From contig OZ255703.1 of assembly GCA_965277055.1 (NCBI GenBank), forward strand, positions 1,516,951 through 1,580,950: a DNA stretch of 64,000 nt, given 5' to 3'. How positions within the stretch are numbered: position 1 is the first letter of the stretch; each line of letters begins with the position of its first letter. The notes under the pieces are model-generated. The model worked only from the letters and a program-made list of their open reading frames with translations. It was not told the DNA's origin and did no database searches. Source of the stretch: CBDCHC01 sp965277055 (GTDB taxonomy: Bacteria; Pseudomonadota; Gammaproteobacteria; PS1; Pseudothioglobaceae). Below are positions 1-8,623 of this stretch, in pieces. The position numbers and the translations under genes are program-made.

Positions 1-1433
1 CTTTTGAACTTAAAGTTAAAATCAGTTTTGACACGTTTAAAAAATCTATTCAAATATTAGATAATGCTGGTGGGATTAAATTAGAAACTTTACAAAAAGT
101 TATGAAGCTTGGAGCCAAAGAGCAACATTCAAATGATAGCTTATCAGTATATGGAATAGGATTAAAAGCTTCTGCAATATGGTTTTCTGATAATTGGAGT
201 TTGGAGAGTTCTGCCTTAGGAGATAATCAAAAATTTACTTTAGATTTTGATTTGCAATCACTATTAATTAAAGAAGATAATATTGCAGAAGCTTTATTAT
301 CTCAAGATGATTCAAATGAGCATTACACCAAAATTACCATTCATAATCACATTAGAAACGATGATATTGACTTTTACAAAGATAAAATTTTGCCTTATTT
401 ACATGAAATATTTTACAAATTCACATTTCTTAATTTAAGTTTTGATATTGATGGGTTGACTATTAACCCAAACTCAAAAATGTTATTTACTCATCCAAAT
501 AATACATTGAGCGCAAAAGAATATAATAACAAAAATCAAATTAAAGATGAAAATTCTTCACCCATAAAATGGGAAAAAGATATTAATTTTGAATTAAATA
601 GAAAGAAAGTAAGTGGCTTCATAAGAATAATGAATCCAGGAAAATATGGGCAACCTGGAATTAGGTTATTTAGAAATAATAGAGTTATTGAAGGAACAAC
701 TGTTGCTCCAAACTTGCCAAAAAAAATCACAGGCACAAAAAATAAATATGGGGCTCAAAGAATTTATGGCGAAATACATTTAGATGAATTTATTGTTAAT
801 TATCAAAAAACAGGTTTTGATGAAGATTTAAGTGCGGTTTATGCACAAATAGAAAACATATTAACTGCCAGCCCTGATTTAAAATCTCAGGCTTCTAATT
901 ATAGAGTTATCCCTAAACCCAACCCTAGATCAGAAAGTCCCACTGACGAAATTATAGAGGAGTCTGATGATAATATTGATGATGAAATTATTAACCCCAA
1001 CCTTGCAACTGGCACTAAAGACAGTAATAAAATTAATCACAATAAAATTTTAATCTCAAACAATATTGTTACTAAACTAAAGCGCTTAAGAAATACCAAG
1101 CTAGATACATTATACAAATCTCTTTGCGGAATTTCATTAAAAGAACATGGTGTATTAAGTTATGTTGGAGCCTGGGCATTTTTAGAATCTCTTGCTTCGT
1201 ACGATGGCAAATATGATGGCACTAGTTTTGAATCATATTACAATAATAAAATTAATGAATTTTATACCGAGAAAAGCAAACGGAATGATTTACGTATAGT
1301 TATTAAAGATATTCACGCTAGAGGAAATTCTGCTAAACATTCAGGCAAAAAGGCTGAAGTTACAGGCACTCAATTAAGAAATGACTTTGAGGTATTAGAG
1401 GAATTCCTTTTGGATTTTATAAATCAACTATAA
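1..1433 (+). CDS. GHKL (Bergerat-fold) ATPase-like protein, 5' partial
   Basis: The reading frame is open from base 3 without a stop, so the gene begins upstream of the window; the first internal ATG is at 102. Two nucleotide-binding motifs of the GHKL family (gyrase B, Hsp90, histidine kinase, MORC) are visible: DNAGGI at bases 60-77 and YGIGLKAS at 150-173. The N box that should precede them lies outside. The rest has an acidic low-complexity linker (about residues 275-305 of the 443 counted from base 102) and a conserved-looking tail rich in charged residues (RGNSAKHSGKKAE). Stand-alone ATPases of this kind occur beside restriction or defence genes, but no such neighbour is visible here. 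ATPase fold is fairly sure; role unknown. Confidence 0.7.
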   Translation, partial: FELKVKISFDTFKKSIQILDNAGGIKLETLQKVMKLGAKEQHSNDSLSVYGIGLKASAIWFSDNWSLESSALGDNQKFTLDFDLQSLLIKEDNIAEALLSQDDSNEHYTKITIHNHIRNDDIDFYKDKILPYLHEIFYKFTFLNLSFDIDGLTINPNSKMLFTHPNNTLSAKEYNNKNQIKDENSSPIKWEKDINFELNRKKVSGFIRIMNPGKYGQPGIRLFRNNRVIEGTTVAPNLPKKITGTKNKYGAQRIYGEIHLDEFIVNYQKTGFDEDLSAVYAQIENILTASPDLKSQASNYRVIPKPNPRSESPTDEIIEESDDNIDDEIINPNLATGTKDSNKINHNKILISNNIVTKLKRLRNTKLDTLYKSLCGISLKEHGVLSYVGAWAFLESLASYDGKYDGTSFESYYNNKINEFYTEKSKRNDLRIVIKDIHARGNSAKHSGKKAEVTGTQLRNDFEVLEEFLLDFINQL

Positions 1434-1436
1434 CCG

Positions 1437-1595
1437 ATGAATAAAGATTTTAAACAATCAATACATCAAGTATTATTTAAGCCAAAGCAACCTAGTCAAT
1501 ACGAAAATAAAAAACCTTCAAAAGAAGAACGTGAGACCAAGTTTTCTTTAGTTCAAAGAAGCGATAAGACACAACTAGAAGAAAATCCTCACTAG
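1437..1595 (+). CDS. small hypothetical protein, 52 aa
   Basis: An ATG three bases after the stop of the ATPase gene opens a 52-codon frame ending in TAG. The product is hydrophilic and lysine/glutamate/glutamine rich, with no membrane segment and no motif I recognise. The tight spacing suggests translational coupling to the ATPase gene. It could be a small partner of the ATPase or a chance frame. No Shine-Dalgarno sequence is obvious. Confidence 0.4.
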   Translation: MNKDFKQSIHQVLFKPKQPSQYENKKPSKEERETKFSLVQRSDKTQLEENPH

Positions 1596-1659
1596 TTTTT
1601 TCTAGAGTAGGACATACCCAATTAAAAATTTAGTTTGCGGATTTAGGTATATAATTCCC

Positions 1660-1688
1660 TTGATTTTATATATTTTACGGCGTATAAT
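1660..1688 (+). promoter_or_regulatory. sigma-70 promoter of nirB-nasA
   Basis: TTGATT at 1660-1665 and a perfect TATAAT at 1683-1688 are separated by 17 bases. Transcription would start near 1695, just in front of the first leader hairpin, so the full leader with both hexaloop hairpins and the terminator would be transcribed. Confidence 0.75.
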
Positions 1689-1697
1689 AGACCCATC

Positions 1698-1737
1698 TAC
1701 TCAACGAAGAGTACTACCAAATACAAAGGCGTTTAGG
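1698..1737 (+). promoter_or_regulatory. ANTAR-type (NasT/NasR-like) antitermination leader, P1 and P2 hairpins
   Basis: P1 has a perfect 5-bp stem (1698-1702 with 1709-1713) closing the hexaloop AACGAA. P2 has a stem of 1717-1724 with 1731-1737 (one bulge, one A-A mismatch) closing the hexaloop AAAGGC. Both loops carry A at position 1 and G at position 4, the known signature of RNA bound by ANTAR-domain antiterminators that control nitrate assimilation. The 3' side of P2 is also the 5' strand of the terminator hairpin at 1726-1778, so P2 and the terminator are mutually exclusive. The motif match is seen; regulation by an ANTAR protein is inferred. Confidence 0.65.
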
Positions 1738-1778
1738 AAATATAGACATTATGTGCATATTTTCTAAACGCCTTTTTT
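1726..1778 (+). terminator. intrinsic terminator in the nirB leader (attenuator)
   Basis: A 17-bp stem (1726-1742 with 1758-1774, one G-U pair) is followed directly by a run of T to 1778. It lies downstream of the promoter at 1660-1688 and 60 bases before the nirB start, so it is best read as a conditional attenuator rather than the end of the upstream genes. Confidence 0.8.
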
Positions 1779-1837
1779 GTTGCAATGCTGCCTAGAGAAT
1801 TATCAAATTTTTCGTTATTTATTTTTTTGGAGCATAA

Positions 1838-4210
1838 ATGAAACAATTAGTCGTTATTGGCACGGGTATGTCTGCCATGAAAGTTGTAGATGAGTTATTA
1901 AACATTAACCCTACACTCTACCAAATCACTATGATTGGAAGTGAAAAACACCTTCCGTATAATCGTATTATGCTCTCGCCAGTGCTGGCAGGAGAAAAAA
2001 GTTTTAATGATATTGTGACACATACTGAGGAATATTTTGTGCAAAACAATATTAACCTATTAATCAGTACCACAGTAGATAGCATTAACCGAGCAAATAA
2101 GTCGCTCATTCTTAAGGATGGAGAAGTAGTATATTACGACCGACTTGTTATTTGCACTGGCTCTTATCCGTTTATCTTGCCACTTGAAGGCAAAGAATTA
2201 AAAAATGTCATTTCTTTTAGAGATATTTATGATGTAGAGCGGATGCGCACCTTTTATCAGAAAGGTAAGAAGGTAGCAGTAATTGGCGCAGGATTATTAG
2301 GTCTAGAGGCGGCTAATGGTCTCAATGAAATGGGGTATGAAGTTACTGTAATTAATAACTCAGATTCTATTATGAATATGCAACTAGATAAACGCTCGGG
2401 TGAGTTGCTTCAGCAGTCATTAGAAGCAAAAGGTATACAGTTCAAACTAGAGGCAATAACTACGCAAATTGTCGGTGAAGGCAAAGCTTCTCATTTAGAA
2501 TTTACTGACGGTACCTTACTAAGTTGTGATTTAGTGGTCATGTCGGTGGGCATAGTACCAAATGATTTACTTGCTAAAGAAAGTGGGTTATTATGCGATA
2601 GAGGTATTGTAGTGAGTGATGTGATGATGACTTCTGATCCCAGCGTATTTTCCGTAGGTGAGTGTATAAAACACCGTGGGAGTACCTATGGATTGGTTGC
2701 TCCATTGTATGAACAAGCAAGAGTATGTGCTGAACAGTTGGCAGAAGTAGGACAGCATTATTATTCAGGCTCAAATTTAGCAACGAGACTCAAAATTTCT
2801 GGCTTAGATGTATTTTCAGCCGGTGATTTTAAAAATGATTCTGATGAAGTTCTTTGCTCCTATGATCACAAGATGAATAAAAGAAAGCGTCTTTCTATTA
2901 GAGATGATAAATTAGTGGGTGCCGTATTATTTGGTGATTCTACCGATGGATTATTCTATGAAAAACTCATTAATGAAGCGGTTGATATTAGCGATATGCG
3001 AGAAACACTATTATTTGGAGATATTTCCATAGATGCTGCCTCAGCTGGCGCTAAAGGCGTAGATACCATGAGCAAAGATGAACAAGTATGTGGCTGTATG
3101 GGGGTAACCAAAGGTGATATTGTTAATGCAATAGCTTCTGGGTGCGATACCTTTAAAGCAGTGCAAGAAAAAACCGGCTGTGGCACTGGCTGTGGGGGTT
3201 GTGGTTCATTGGCGGAGCAAATTTTTGCTTTTAGTTCTGGTATTGAGATTGAGGCAAAAGAAACATTATGTGACTGTACAGAACTTTCTTCTAGTGAAGT
3301 AAGAGAATATGTGCGTAAATTAACCTTAGTTAAAACTGTAGACGAAGTACGTGAAGAGTTAGGGTTTACTTGTGGGTGTGAAAAATGTGGTAATGCTATT
3401 AATTATTATTTGTACTCACAATTTAATGAATTATATCAACATGATAGTCTAAGCAGACCACATAATGAAATGATGCATGCAAATCTACAAAAAGACGGTA
3501 CATATTCTATTGTGCCACAAATGAAAGCAGGGCTTACCACTTCAGATGAGCTTAAAGCTCTGGCAGATATTGCAGTTAAATATGAGGTTCCTACAGTTAA
3601 ACTCACGGGCGGGCAACGTGTGGATTTATTAGGAGTGACTAAAGAACAACTTGTTCCAATGTGGCAAGAAATTACTGATGCCGGAATGAAATCTGGATTT
3701 GCTTATGGTAAAGCTACTAGAACTTGTAAATCCTGCGTAGGTACTGAGCACTGCATGATGGGCACTCAAGATTCTATGGGGTTAGCTGAAAAAATGGAAG
3801 ATGCCGTATGGTCTTTATTTATGCCTCATAAATTTAAAATGGGAGTCAGTGGTTGTCCGCGTAATTGCGCAGAAGCAACGATTAAAGATTTTGGTATCAT
3901 CTGTACAGAAAAAGGATATGAAGTTCATGTTGCTGGTGCATGTGGGATTCGAACCAAGCCATGCTTAAAAGATAGATTTTTTGAAACTGAGGCTGAAGTT
4001 ATTGAGTATTTAAAAGCATTTACTCAGTTATATCGCATGGAAGCAAATTATCTAGAGCGTGTGATGCATTTTGAAGAGCGTGTTGGACTTGACTATATTC
4101 AATCCCAACTAGATACTTCAGAGAAAATTGCCCACTGGGCAAGTAAATTGCCATCTCAGTGGCAAAACCCTTGGGAGGTAGTTAATCATGATTTAGGCGT
4201 ATTAGCATAG
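1838..4210 (+). CDS. nirB: assimilatory nitrite reductase, NAD(P)H-type large subunit
   Basis: It reduces nitrite to ammonium in the cytoplasm. The 790 residues show an N-terminal FAD/NAD module (glycine-rich loops near 5-15 and 146-156), a BFD-like 2Fe-2S domain with Cys 418, 420, 452 and 455, a second BFD-like cysteine cluster near 478-517, and a C-terminal siroheme/4Fe-4S domain with Cys 633, 639, 673 and 677 in CVGTEHC and GCPRNC. This is slightly shorter than the usual 840 or so. ATG at 1838 has GGAG five bases upstream. No nirD small subunit is adjacent. It leads an operon with nasA behind the attenuated leader. Confidence 0.93.
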   Translation: MKQLVVIGTGMSAMKVVDELLNINPTLYQITMIGSEKHLPYNRIMLSPVLAGEKSFNDIVTHTEEYFVQNNINLLISTTVDSINRANKSLILKDGEVVYYDRLVICTGSYPFILPLEGKELKNVISFRDIYDVERMRTFYQKGKKVAVIGAGLLGLEAANGLNEMGYEVTVINNSDSIMNMQLDKRSGELLQQSLEAKGIQFKLEAITTQIVGEGKASHLEFTDGTLLSCDLVVMSVGIVPNDLLAKESGLLCDRGIVVSDVMMTSDPSVFSVGECIKHRGSTYGLVAPLYEQARVCAEQLAEVGQHYYSGSNLATRLKISGLDVFSAGDFKNDSDEVLCSYDHKMNKRKRLSIRDDKLVGAVLFGDSTDGLFYEKLINEAVDISDMRETLLFGDISIDAASAGAKGVDTMSKDEQVCGCMGVTKGDIVNAIASGCDTFKAVQEKTGCGTGCGGCGSLAEQIFAFSSGIEIEAKETLCDCTELSSSEVREYVRKLTLVKTVDEVREELGFTCGCEKCGNAINYYLYSQFNELYQHDSLSRPHNEMMHANLQKDGTYSIVPQMKAGLTTSDELKALADIAVKYEVPTVKLTGGQRVDLLGVTKEQLVPMWQEITDAGMKSGFAYGKATRTCKSCVGTEHCMMGTQDSMGLAEKMEDAVWSLFMPHKFKMGVSGCPRNCAEATIKDFGIICTEKGYEVHVAGACGIRTKPCLKDRFFETEAEVIEYLKAFTQLYRMEANYLERVMHFEERVGLDYIQSQLDTSEKIAHWASKLPSQWQNPWEVVNHDLGVLA

Positions 4211-4218
4211 GAGTATAC

Positions 4219-5712
4219 ATGGATGTTAAAACGGCTTGTCCATATTGTGGGGTTGGGTGCGAAATTATTGTCAGTAGGGCAGGGAGTCAGCTATCATTAC
4301 AAGGAGATAGGGAATCACCTGTAAACAAAGGCATGTTATGTATCAAGGGGCAAACACTGCTTGAAACAATTGGTTTGCAGCCTAGTAGGATAACCACTCC
4401 AGTTATTGCTAATCAAACTCGTTCATGGCAAGAGGCGATTACCACTATTGCACATCGTTTTGAAACTACTCCTAAAGATGAAATAGCACTGTATCTTTCA
4501 GGGCAAATGCTGATGGAAGATTTGTACGTGGCGAGAAAATTTGTAGATGCATATGGCATAAAAAATATAGAAAGTAATTCAAGACTGTGTATGTATTCTA
4601 CAGTAGCTGCTAATAACCGTGCATATGGAGCTGATATCGTACCAGTAAGCTATACTGATATTTATCATGCTGATACTATTATTATTTTTGGTAGCAACAC
4701 TGCTAATTGTCACCCTATTGTATTTAATCATATTAAAAAATCTAATGCTTTTGTAGTGTGTGTGGATGTACGGGAAACAGATACTTCTCGCCAATCAGAT
4801 ATTTTTATTCAGGTAGAGACTGCTAAAGATTTAGATATTATTGAAAACTTGGAGCAGTATGACTGGTTTACCGGCAAGGTGCTGAGTATTTATTCTCAAG
4901 GGATTACTCAATCATTTGATGCCACGAACAAAGTCAATGCACTTATTAATAAACATATTGAGACTGGGAATATTAATAAACCAGGATGTGGGGTACTTTC
5001 GCTGACTGGTCAACCTAATGCAATGGGCGGTCGTGAAATAGGTATTAAAAGTGATGACTTGAGTGCCACTGAATTTTTCTCTACAGAGCAAATAAAAGTA
5101 TTGTGGGTAATGGCGACCAATCCAAAACACTCTATGATTAATTATCGCAAAATTGATACTCTTATTGTTTCAGACTATAAGTATACACTCACTGCTAAAG
5201 ATGCAGATATTGTCTTACCAGTCAGCTCTTGGGGTGAAAAAATAGGACATCAAAAAAATAGTGAGCGTAGATACTTAAAACAAAATGCCTTTATTCCACC
5301 AGCTAAAGAGTCGAAAGCTGACTGGGAAATTATCTGTTTAGTCGCTCAAGAATTAGACCTAGAGGGCTTTACTTATCAGTCCGCAGATGAAATATGGCAA
5401 GAAATGAATATTGATACTTCTTGGAGTCCGCAAATTCGGGTACGTGAAGAACCAGTAAAGATTGACCCAAAACAGGATAGAACCTATACCAATATCACCA
5501 CTAACGCTAGATTACTTACCCAGTGGCACACCATGAGTCGAACGAGTGATAGTGCAACTCTAGAAAATATGACTAGCCTAGAGGATAATGCACACTCAAT
5601 TCATCATATTACCAATGCTGAATTGTTTGCAGGCCAAGAAGTGGAGTTAGACAAATACTCTAAACAACCATGTTTTAAGGCGAGTATTCCTGCAAAAAAA
5701 TTCCGTCCTTAG
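4219..5712 (+). CDS. nasA: molybdopterin nitrate reductase, unusually short (NasA/NarB-like)
   Basis: This Mo-bisMGD enzyme would reduce nitrate to nitrite ahead of NirB. The N-terminal 4Fe-4S site is intact (Cys 7, 10, 14, 41), and the likely molybdenum ligand is Cys 124 in NSRLCM. Family blocks GQPNAMGGRE, ATNP, NSERR and QWHTM follow in the correct order. At 497 residues it is about 200 shorter than NarB-type enzymes: the stretch after the nucleotide-like domain, the part around GGRE and much of the C-terminal MGD-binding barrel are condensed or missing. The frame is open throughout, so it is compact rather than frameshifted. It lies 8 bases after nirB. Family sure; activity uncertain. Confidence 0.82.
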   Translation: MDVKTACPYCGVGCEIIVSRAGSQLSLQGDRESPVNKGMLCIKGQTLLETIGLQPSRITTPVIANQTRSWQEAITTIAHRFETTPKDEIALYLSGQMLMEDLYVARKFVDAYGIKNIESNSRLCMYSTVAANNRAYGADIVPVSYTDIYHADTIIIFGSNTANCHPIVFNHIKKSNAFVVCVDVRETDTSRQSDIFIQVETAKDLDIIENLEQYDWFTGKVLSIYSQGITQSFDATNKVNALINKHIETGNINKPGCGVLSLTGQPNAMGGREIGIKSDDLSATEFFSTEQIKVLWVMATNPKHSMINYRKIDTLIVSDYKYTLTAKDADIVLPVSSWGEKIGHQKNSERRYLKQNAFIPPAKESKADWEIICLVAQELDLEGFTYQSADEIWQEMNIDTSWSPQIRVREEPVKIDPKQDRTYTNITTNARLLTQWHTMSRTSDSATLENMTSLEDNAHSIHHITNAELFAGQEVELDKYSKQPCFKASIPAKKFRP

Positions 5713-5722
5713 GTTATTTACT

Positions 5723-5744
5723 GCCCAATCTTAGTGGGTTTTTT
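5723..5744 (+). terminator. weak terminator-like hairpin after nasA
   Basis: CCCA (5724-5727) pairs with TGGG (5735-5738), extended by one G-U pair and followed by six T residues. The stem is short. It sits between nasA and nuoB, which also have a TATAAT at 5746-5751 between them, so nuoB may be transcribed separately. Confidence 0.3.
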
Positions 5745-5757
5745 GTATAATTATAGG

Positions 5758-6282
5758 ATGATACATAATAATATTCTGCCCAAACCTATTCTCCACGAAG
5801 AAGATGTAATAGATAGTGTGGTAAAACAAGGGTTTATGACAACTACTTTAGAAAGTATGGTGAATTGGGCACGCACTGGTAGCCTCTGGCCAATGACTTT
5901 TGGACTCGCATGTTGTGCGGTAGAAATGATGGAGGCTGGTTCTTCCCGCTACGATTTAGATAGATTTGGTATTGTTTTTCGCCCAAGTCCCCGCCAAAGT
6001 GATTTAATGATTGTGGCAGGCACTCTAACCAATAAAATGGCTCCTGCCTTACGTAAGGTGTATGACCAAATGCCAGACCCTAAATATGTAATTTCTATGG
6101 GGAGTTGTGCTAATGGTGGTGGGTATTATCATTATTCATATTCTGTAGTGCGTGGGTGCGATCGCATTGTCCCAGTAGATATTTATGTACCAGGTTGCCC
6201 ACCAACAGCGGAGGCTTTGTTATATGGTATCATGCAATTACAAAACAAAATCAAACAACCCACTGTAATTGAGCGCACATAA
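5758..6282 (+). CDS. nuoB: NADH-quinone oxidoreductase subunit B
   Basis: Peripheral-arm subunit of respiratory complex I that holds the terminal 4Fe-4S cluster N2. The cluster ligands are visible: tandem Cys 52-53 in LACCAVEMM, Cys 117 in GSCANGGG and Cys 147 in PGCPPTAE. I chose ATG 5758, which has AGG close upstream; an in-frame GTG at 5734 would add eight unlikely residues. The stop overlaps the nuoC start by one base. nuoA, which normally precedes nuoB, is absent; nasA is there instead. Confidence 0.95.
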   Translation: MIHNNILPKPILHEEDVIDSVVKQGFMTTTLESMVNWARTGSLWPMTFGLACCAVEMMEAGSSRYDLDRFGIVFRPSPRQSDLMIVAGTLTNKMAPALRKVYDQMPDPKYVISMGSCANGGGYYHYSYSVVRGCDRIVPVDIYVPGCPPTAEALLYGIMQLQNKIKQPTVIERT

Positions 6283-6884
6283 TGGATATTATTGAACGCC
6301 TCACTGAAGAATTTGATTCACTCACTACTGAGCATGGTGAATATATTCTCACTATTGCTAAAGCTGACATCACAAACGTTGCCCAAAAGCTTCACTCATC
6401 TTATGGTTTTAATATGTTAATTGATTTATGTGGTGTGGATTACCGAGCATATGGTCATAGTAACTGGAGCACTTCAAGTGCAGCATATACCCGTGCTCGA
6501 GCGTCTCAAGAGATATCACCTGCTCAAGACCAACAAGATTTTGCGGTGGTGTATCATTTATTATCAGTAACTTATAATCAACGACTCAGAGTACGATGCT
6601 ACTTAAGTGAAGATGACTTGGTGATCGATAGTGTCAGAGATATTTGGAACTGTGCGGATTGGTATGAAAGAGAAGCATTTGATATGTTTGGTATTTTATT
6701 TGCCAACCACCCTGATTTACGCCGTATTTTGACTGATTATGGCTTTATTGGTCACCCACTACGTAAAGATTTCCCTACCGTAGGTGAGGTAGAAATGCGT
6801 TACGATGAAAAACTTGAAAGAGTAGTGTATGAGCCAGTAAGCATTACCATGCAAGAAAATGTGCCACGAGTTATTAGGGAGTAA
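6282..6884 (+). CDS. nuoC: NADH-quinone oxidoreductase subunit C
   Basis: The 30-kDa subunit of the complex I connecting module. The 200 residues contain the family signature region WYEREAFDMFGI followed by HPDLRRILTDYGF and HPLRKDFP, which matches NuoC well. It starts on the last base of nuoB and ends two bases before nuoD, so the three are clearly co-translated. A short insertion near residues 65-85 (serine/alanine rich) distinguishes it from minimal homologues. Confidence 0.95.
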   Translation: MDIIERLTEEFDSLTTEHGEYILTIAKADITNVAQKLHSSYGFNMLIDLCGVDYRAYGHSNWSTSSAAYTRARASQEISPAQDQQDFAVVYHLLSVTYNQRLRVRCYLSEDDLVIDSVRDIWNCADWYEREAFDMFGILFANHPDLRRILTDYGFIGHPLRKDFPTVGEVEMRYDEKLERVVYEPVSITMQENVPRVIRE

Positions 6885-6886
6885 GT

Positions 6887-8140
6887 ATGGCAGAAATACG
6901 TAACTATACCCTCAATTTTGGCCCACAGCATCCCTCTGCTCATGGTGTATTACGCCTGATATTAGAAATCAATGGTGAAACTGTAGAACGTGCGGATCCA
7001 CATATTGGCTTATTGCACCGTGGAACAGAAAAACTTGCAGAAGCAAAACCTTATAATCAATCTATTGGCTATATGGATAGACTTGATTATGTATCTATGA
7101 TGTGCAATGAACATGCCTATGTGATGGCGATAGAAAAAATGTTGGATATTGAAGTGCCTAAGCGCGCAAAGTATATCCGCGTGATGTTTGATGAAATTAC
7201 GAGGCTACTCAATCATCTCATGTGGCTTGGCACCCATGCTCTTGATGTAGGGGCAATGAGTGTATTTTTATATGCTTTTAGAGAGCGAGAAAACTTGATA
7301 GATATGTATGAGGCAGTCAGTGGCTCGCGGATGCATGCGACTTATTACCGAGTTGGTGGGGTATATCGTGATTTACCAGATGCAATGCCACAATATACTG
7401 AAAGTTCATTACGCTCAACAGAGCAACTTGAGGAATTAAACTACAACAGAACTGGCTCATTACTTGATTATATTGCTGATTTTACTAATACATTTGATAA
7501 TAGTTTGAAGCAATATACTGATTTATTAACTGAAAATAGAATTTGGAAACAGCGGTTAGTGAATATTGGCATTGTTGCTAAAGAACGTGCATTTCAAATG
7601 GGCTTTACCGGTCCTATGCTTCGAGGAAGTGGTATTAACTGGGACTTACGTAAACAACAGCCCTATGCGGTGTATGATGAGCTTGATTTTGACATCCCAC
7701 TTGGGACTGTTGGGGACTGCTATGACCGCTATCTCGTACGCATGGAAGAAATGAATCAATCAAACCGCATTATAAAGCAATGTGTTGATTGGTTACAACA
7801 AAACCCAGGAAGTGTCATGTGTGATGACCACCGCATTACTCCTCCAAGTCGTACAGCAATGAAAAACGACATGGAAGCGATGATTTCGCATTTTAAGTTA
7901 TTCACTGAAGGGTACTCCTTGCCTAAAGGTGAAATATATATACCTATTGAGCACCCTAAAGGGGAATTTGGAATCTATTTAATCTCTGATGGAGCCAATA
8001 AGCCCTATAGAATAAAAATCCGGGCTGCTGGGTTTGCTCATTTGCAAGCCATGCAAGAAATGACTAAGGGACATATGCTCAGTGATGTAGTTACGGTGAT
8101 TGGCACTATGGACATTGTATTTGGTGAGATTGATCGTTAG
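6887..8140 (+). CDS. nuoD: NADH-quinone oxidoreductase subunit D
   Basis: The 49-kDa subunit, which forms much of the quinone-binding cavity together with NuoB. It begins with the family motif FGPQHPSAHGVLR and contains GLLHRGTEKL, GVYRDLP and GDCYDRYLVRM; it ends in DIVFGEIDR as usual. At 417 residues it is a stand-alone NuoD and not a NuoCD fusion. After it the expected nuoE, nuoF and nuoG do not follow; a lipoprotein gene and an IS relic are found instead, so the nuo operon has been broken at both ends. Confidence 0.96.
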   Translation: MAEIRNYTLNFGPQHPSAHGVLRLILEINGETVERADPHIGLLHRGTEKLAEAKPYNQSIGYMDRLDYVSMMCNEHAYVMAIEKMLDIEVPKRAKYIRVMFDEITRLLNHLMWLGTHALDVGAMSVFLYAFRERENLIDMYEAVSGSRMHATYYRVGGVYRDLPDAMPQYTESSLRSTEQLEELNYNRTGSLLDYIADFTNTFDNSLKQYTDLLTENRIWKQRLVNIGIVAKERAFQMGFTGPMLRGSGINWDLRKQQPYAVYDELDFDIPLGTVGDCYDRYLVRMEEMNQSNRIIKQCVDWLQQNPGSVMCDDHRITPPSRTAMKNDMEAMISHFKLFTEGYSLPKGEIYIPIEHPKGEFGIYLISDGANKPYRIKIRAAGFAHLQAMQEMTKGHMLSDVVTVIGTMDIVFGEIDR

Positions 8141-8158
8141 ATTTTTTGAGGATTTGAT

Positions 8159-8605
8159 ATGAAAATTATATTGTTATGTGTGGTTTCTTTTGTGCTGGTT
8201 TCATGCCATACTACTAAGCATGTACCATATACTAAATCTTCCTTTTTCTCAGTCTCTGATGCACGAGTATATATTTTTAGAGATGATGATGCATTGTTAC
8301 TTAAAGAGCCTAAGGTCATTATCAATAATCGAGTAGTTGGTGTATTACCTAACCGCACAGTTACTAAATATATCATTCCTAAAGGCGAATACATTGTACG
8401 CCTTGATTGGAAATTTGAAGAAAACTTATATATTCAGTTAGAAGCTGGAAAAACCTATTTTATCAAGCCTTGGGTCAAAAAATATGACGAACAAGATAAA
8501 AGGCTCTTAACACAAAAAGATATCCAGACAGGATTTGAGGTGTTACCTGAACACGAAGGTGAAGCTATACTTGCAGAATTTACCACTATACAGAGTATTT
8601 TTTGA
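8159..8605 (+). CDS. lipoprotein with DUF2846-like domain
   Basis: The N-terminus is a lipoprotein signal with lipobox LVSC (Cys 16), so the 148-residue product should be anchored in a membrane facing the periplasm. The body (ARVYIFRDDD, NNRVVGVLPN, IPKGEYIVRL, EAGKTYFI) follows the pattern of the DUF2846 family of small beta-rich lipoproteins, whose function is unknown. It begins 18 bases after nuoD with GAGG upstream and is probably transcribed with it. Confidence 0.75.
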   Translation: MKIILLCVVSFVLVSCHTTKHVPYTKSSFFSVSDARVYIFRDDDALLLKEPKVIINNRVVGVLPNRTVTKYIIPKGEYIVRLDWKFEENLYIQLEAGKTYFIKPWVKKYDEQDKRLLTQKDIQTGFEVLPEHEGEAILAEFTTIQSIF

Positions 8606-8623
8606 ACGTTATTTCGTATAAAT

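Noticed and set aside
1726..1778. Terminator belonging simply to the upstream ATPase genes
   Set aside because: A good promoter and two hexaloop hairpins lie between those genes and the terminator, so it ends the nirB leader transcript.
4219..5712. nasA as a frameshifted pseudogene or formate dehydrogenase
   Set aside because: The frame is continuous with correct motif order; motifs NSRLCM, GQPNAMGGRE and QWHTM are nitrate-reductase-like, and the nirB neighbour supports nitrate reductase.
5734..5757. GTG 5734 as nuoB start
   Set aside because: It would add eight residues without family match, overlaps the hairpin T-run, and ATG 5758 has AGG in front.
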